Assembly: GCF_020379485.1 (NCBI RefSeq) | Contig: NW_026014884.1 | Span: 310,001 to 374,000 of the forward strand | Source of the DNA: Brassica napus | Taxonomy: Eukaryota; Streptophyta; Magnoliopsida; Brassicales; Brassicaceae | Reading direction: 5' to 3' | Length of the DNA: 64,000 nucleotides | Shown here: positions 63,060 to 64,000 of the stretch, in pieces | How positions within the stretch are numbered: the first letter of the stretch is position 1 | Layout of the letters: every line of letters begins with the position of its first letter | Made by a program: the position numbers and the translations under genes | The notes under the pieces: model-generated | The model's input: the letters and a program-made list of their open reading frames with translations, nothing else | Told to the model about the DNA's origin: nothing | Databases searched by the model: none

Positions 63060-63978
63060 CTCCCTTCAAGAGATCAATCACATACTTCCTTTGGGACATA
63101 AACAATCCTTCCTTTGATCTGCATATCTCAATCCCAAGAAAATACTTCATTTCCCCCAAGTCTTTAATTTCAAAGCTTGCCTTGAGATACTCCTTTGTAG
63201 CCTTAATACCTTCCTTATCACTGCCTGTGATGATGATATCATCCACATACACAAGCAACACCACAATACCAGATGAGGTGGTTAGGGTAAAGAGAGTGTG
63301 ATCCAATTCTGACTTTCTGAACCCTCTCCCATTCAGTGTAGTACTCAACTTGTTGTACCATGCCCTTGGAGACTGCTTGAGACCATAGATAGCTTTCCTC
63401 AACCTCAACACATTACCCTTCTTTACTAGATGTTCAAGACCTGGTGGTGGATGCATGTATACTTCATCTTCCAACTCTCCTTGAAGAAATGCATTCTTCA
63501 CATCCATTTTCCACAAATCCCACTCAAGATTCACAGCTAAAGATAATACAATCCTGATAGTATGAAGTTTAGCCACAGGAGCAAAGGTCTCAACATAGTC
63601 CTCACCATATGCCTGAGTAAATCCTCTTGCCACCAACCTAGACTTGCGCCTCTCTATTCTTCCATCAGGATGAAACTTGATTGTGAACACCCATTTACTA
63701 GTCACTGCCTTCTTCCCTTTAGGCAGCTCACTCTCATACCACATTTCATTCTTAATCATGGCTCCGGACTCATCAGCAACTGAATCTCTCCACTCCTTTA
63801 AAGCCATAGCTTCTTCATATGTCCTTGGAATATAGCTCTCATCCAAGCTTACTGTGAAGGCTGTATGCTCGTCCGGAAACTTTGCAAAGGAACACATAGC
63901 TTGAGAAGGATGCTCCACAGCCTGGGCATTGTAGTACACTCTCGTGTTTACCCAGTTGGAAGCATCTCTCTTCACACC
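63060..63978 (-). pseudogene. Element L polyprotein, RT part (runs toward window end)
   Basis: Encodes WVNTRVYYNAQAVEHPSQ, then RT with YVDDIIITGSD (about 63233-63262), to RKYVIDLLK, continuing at 56423 across element I. Just upstream, at about 63970-63975, a GTGTG replaces GTG of the siblings (RRSTRVKRD), a 2-bp insertion that shifts the frame. Together with the RNase H change this makes L defective. The Gag, protease and integrase parts and the 5' LTR are outside the window. Confidence 0.88.
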
Positions 63979-64000
63979 CTTGTGCTCCTCCTTAGCTCCT

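Overview
The window is a stack of nested LTR retrotransposons from a plant nuclear genome; I find no host gene. It looks like pericentromeric or other repeat-rich heterochromatin. The plant assignment rests on the gag-pol type, on primer-binding sites matching the 3' end of plant initiator tRNA-Met (TGGTATCAGAGCCAGGTT) and on the plant-style Ty3/gypsy fragment. A Brassicaceae origin is plausible but unproven. Element letters below are mine.

Layout. 1-2518: one LTR and one LTR fragment (K1, K2, minus) around a Ty1/copia RT-RNase H fragment (M, plus). 2519-6279: non-autonomous element A1 (plus), cut by copia element D. D (minus) spans 6280-46323: its 3' LTR holds C (6342-21309, minus), C's pol holds non-autonomous B (8284-18258, minus), and B's 3' LTR holds the intact N (9177-14976, plus). 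D's 5' LTR holds E (26889-46014, plus), whose pol holds G (30813-36708, minus) and F (36830-42464, plus). 46324-49730: Ty3/gypsy pieces (minus). 49731-55014: copia fragment J (minus) split by A2 (50475-54627, plus), a second copy of family A. 55015-64000: copia L (minus, running off the window), split by I (56429-63059, minus), whose RNase H region holds a solo LTR (57416-58458, plus).

Most insertions are framed by 5-bp target duplications: N TCCTG, B CTCAA, C TAGAG, G GCTTC, F CATCT, A2 TTTAG, I CTCCC, solo LTR ACCAG, E GTTGC/GTTGG (imperfect). D does not match (ACTAC/ACATG), and the rest of the A1 3' LTR is missing, so the locus has been rearranged. LTR pairs have identical lengths and few differences by eye (G 1/550, I 1/542, N 2/566, F 2/529, E 4/592), so much of the stack is young.

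N and D have uninterrupted polyproteins (1473 and 1487 aa; Gag, protease, integrase, RT, RNase H). E and I keep frame if the inserts are discounted. C, G, F, L, M and J carry lesions. Families A and B have LTRs, PBS and PPT but no pol, so they presumably depend on autonomous relatives.

The main new observation is a structured 3' module between the pol stop and the polypurine tract in all 11 elements whose 3' end is visible, including the non-autonomous ones: an outer stem, an inner hairpin of exactly 41 nt and a second hairpin abutting the PPT, with paired-base substitutions that preserve pairing. Further observations are a conserved central purine tract between integrase and RT, GTAC clusters in nine of twelve LTR types, a copia lineage without the Gag zinc knuckle, and a pol fragment captured inside an LTR.
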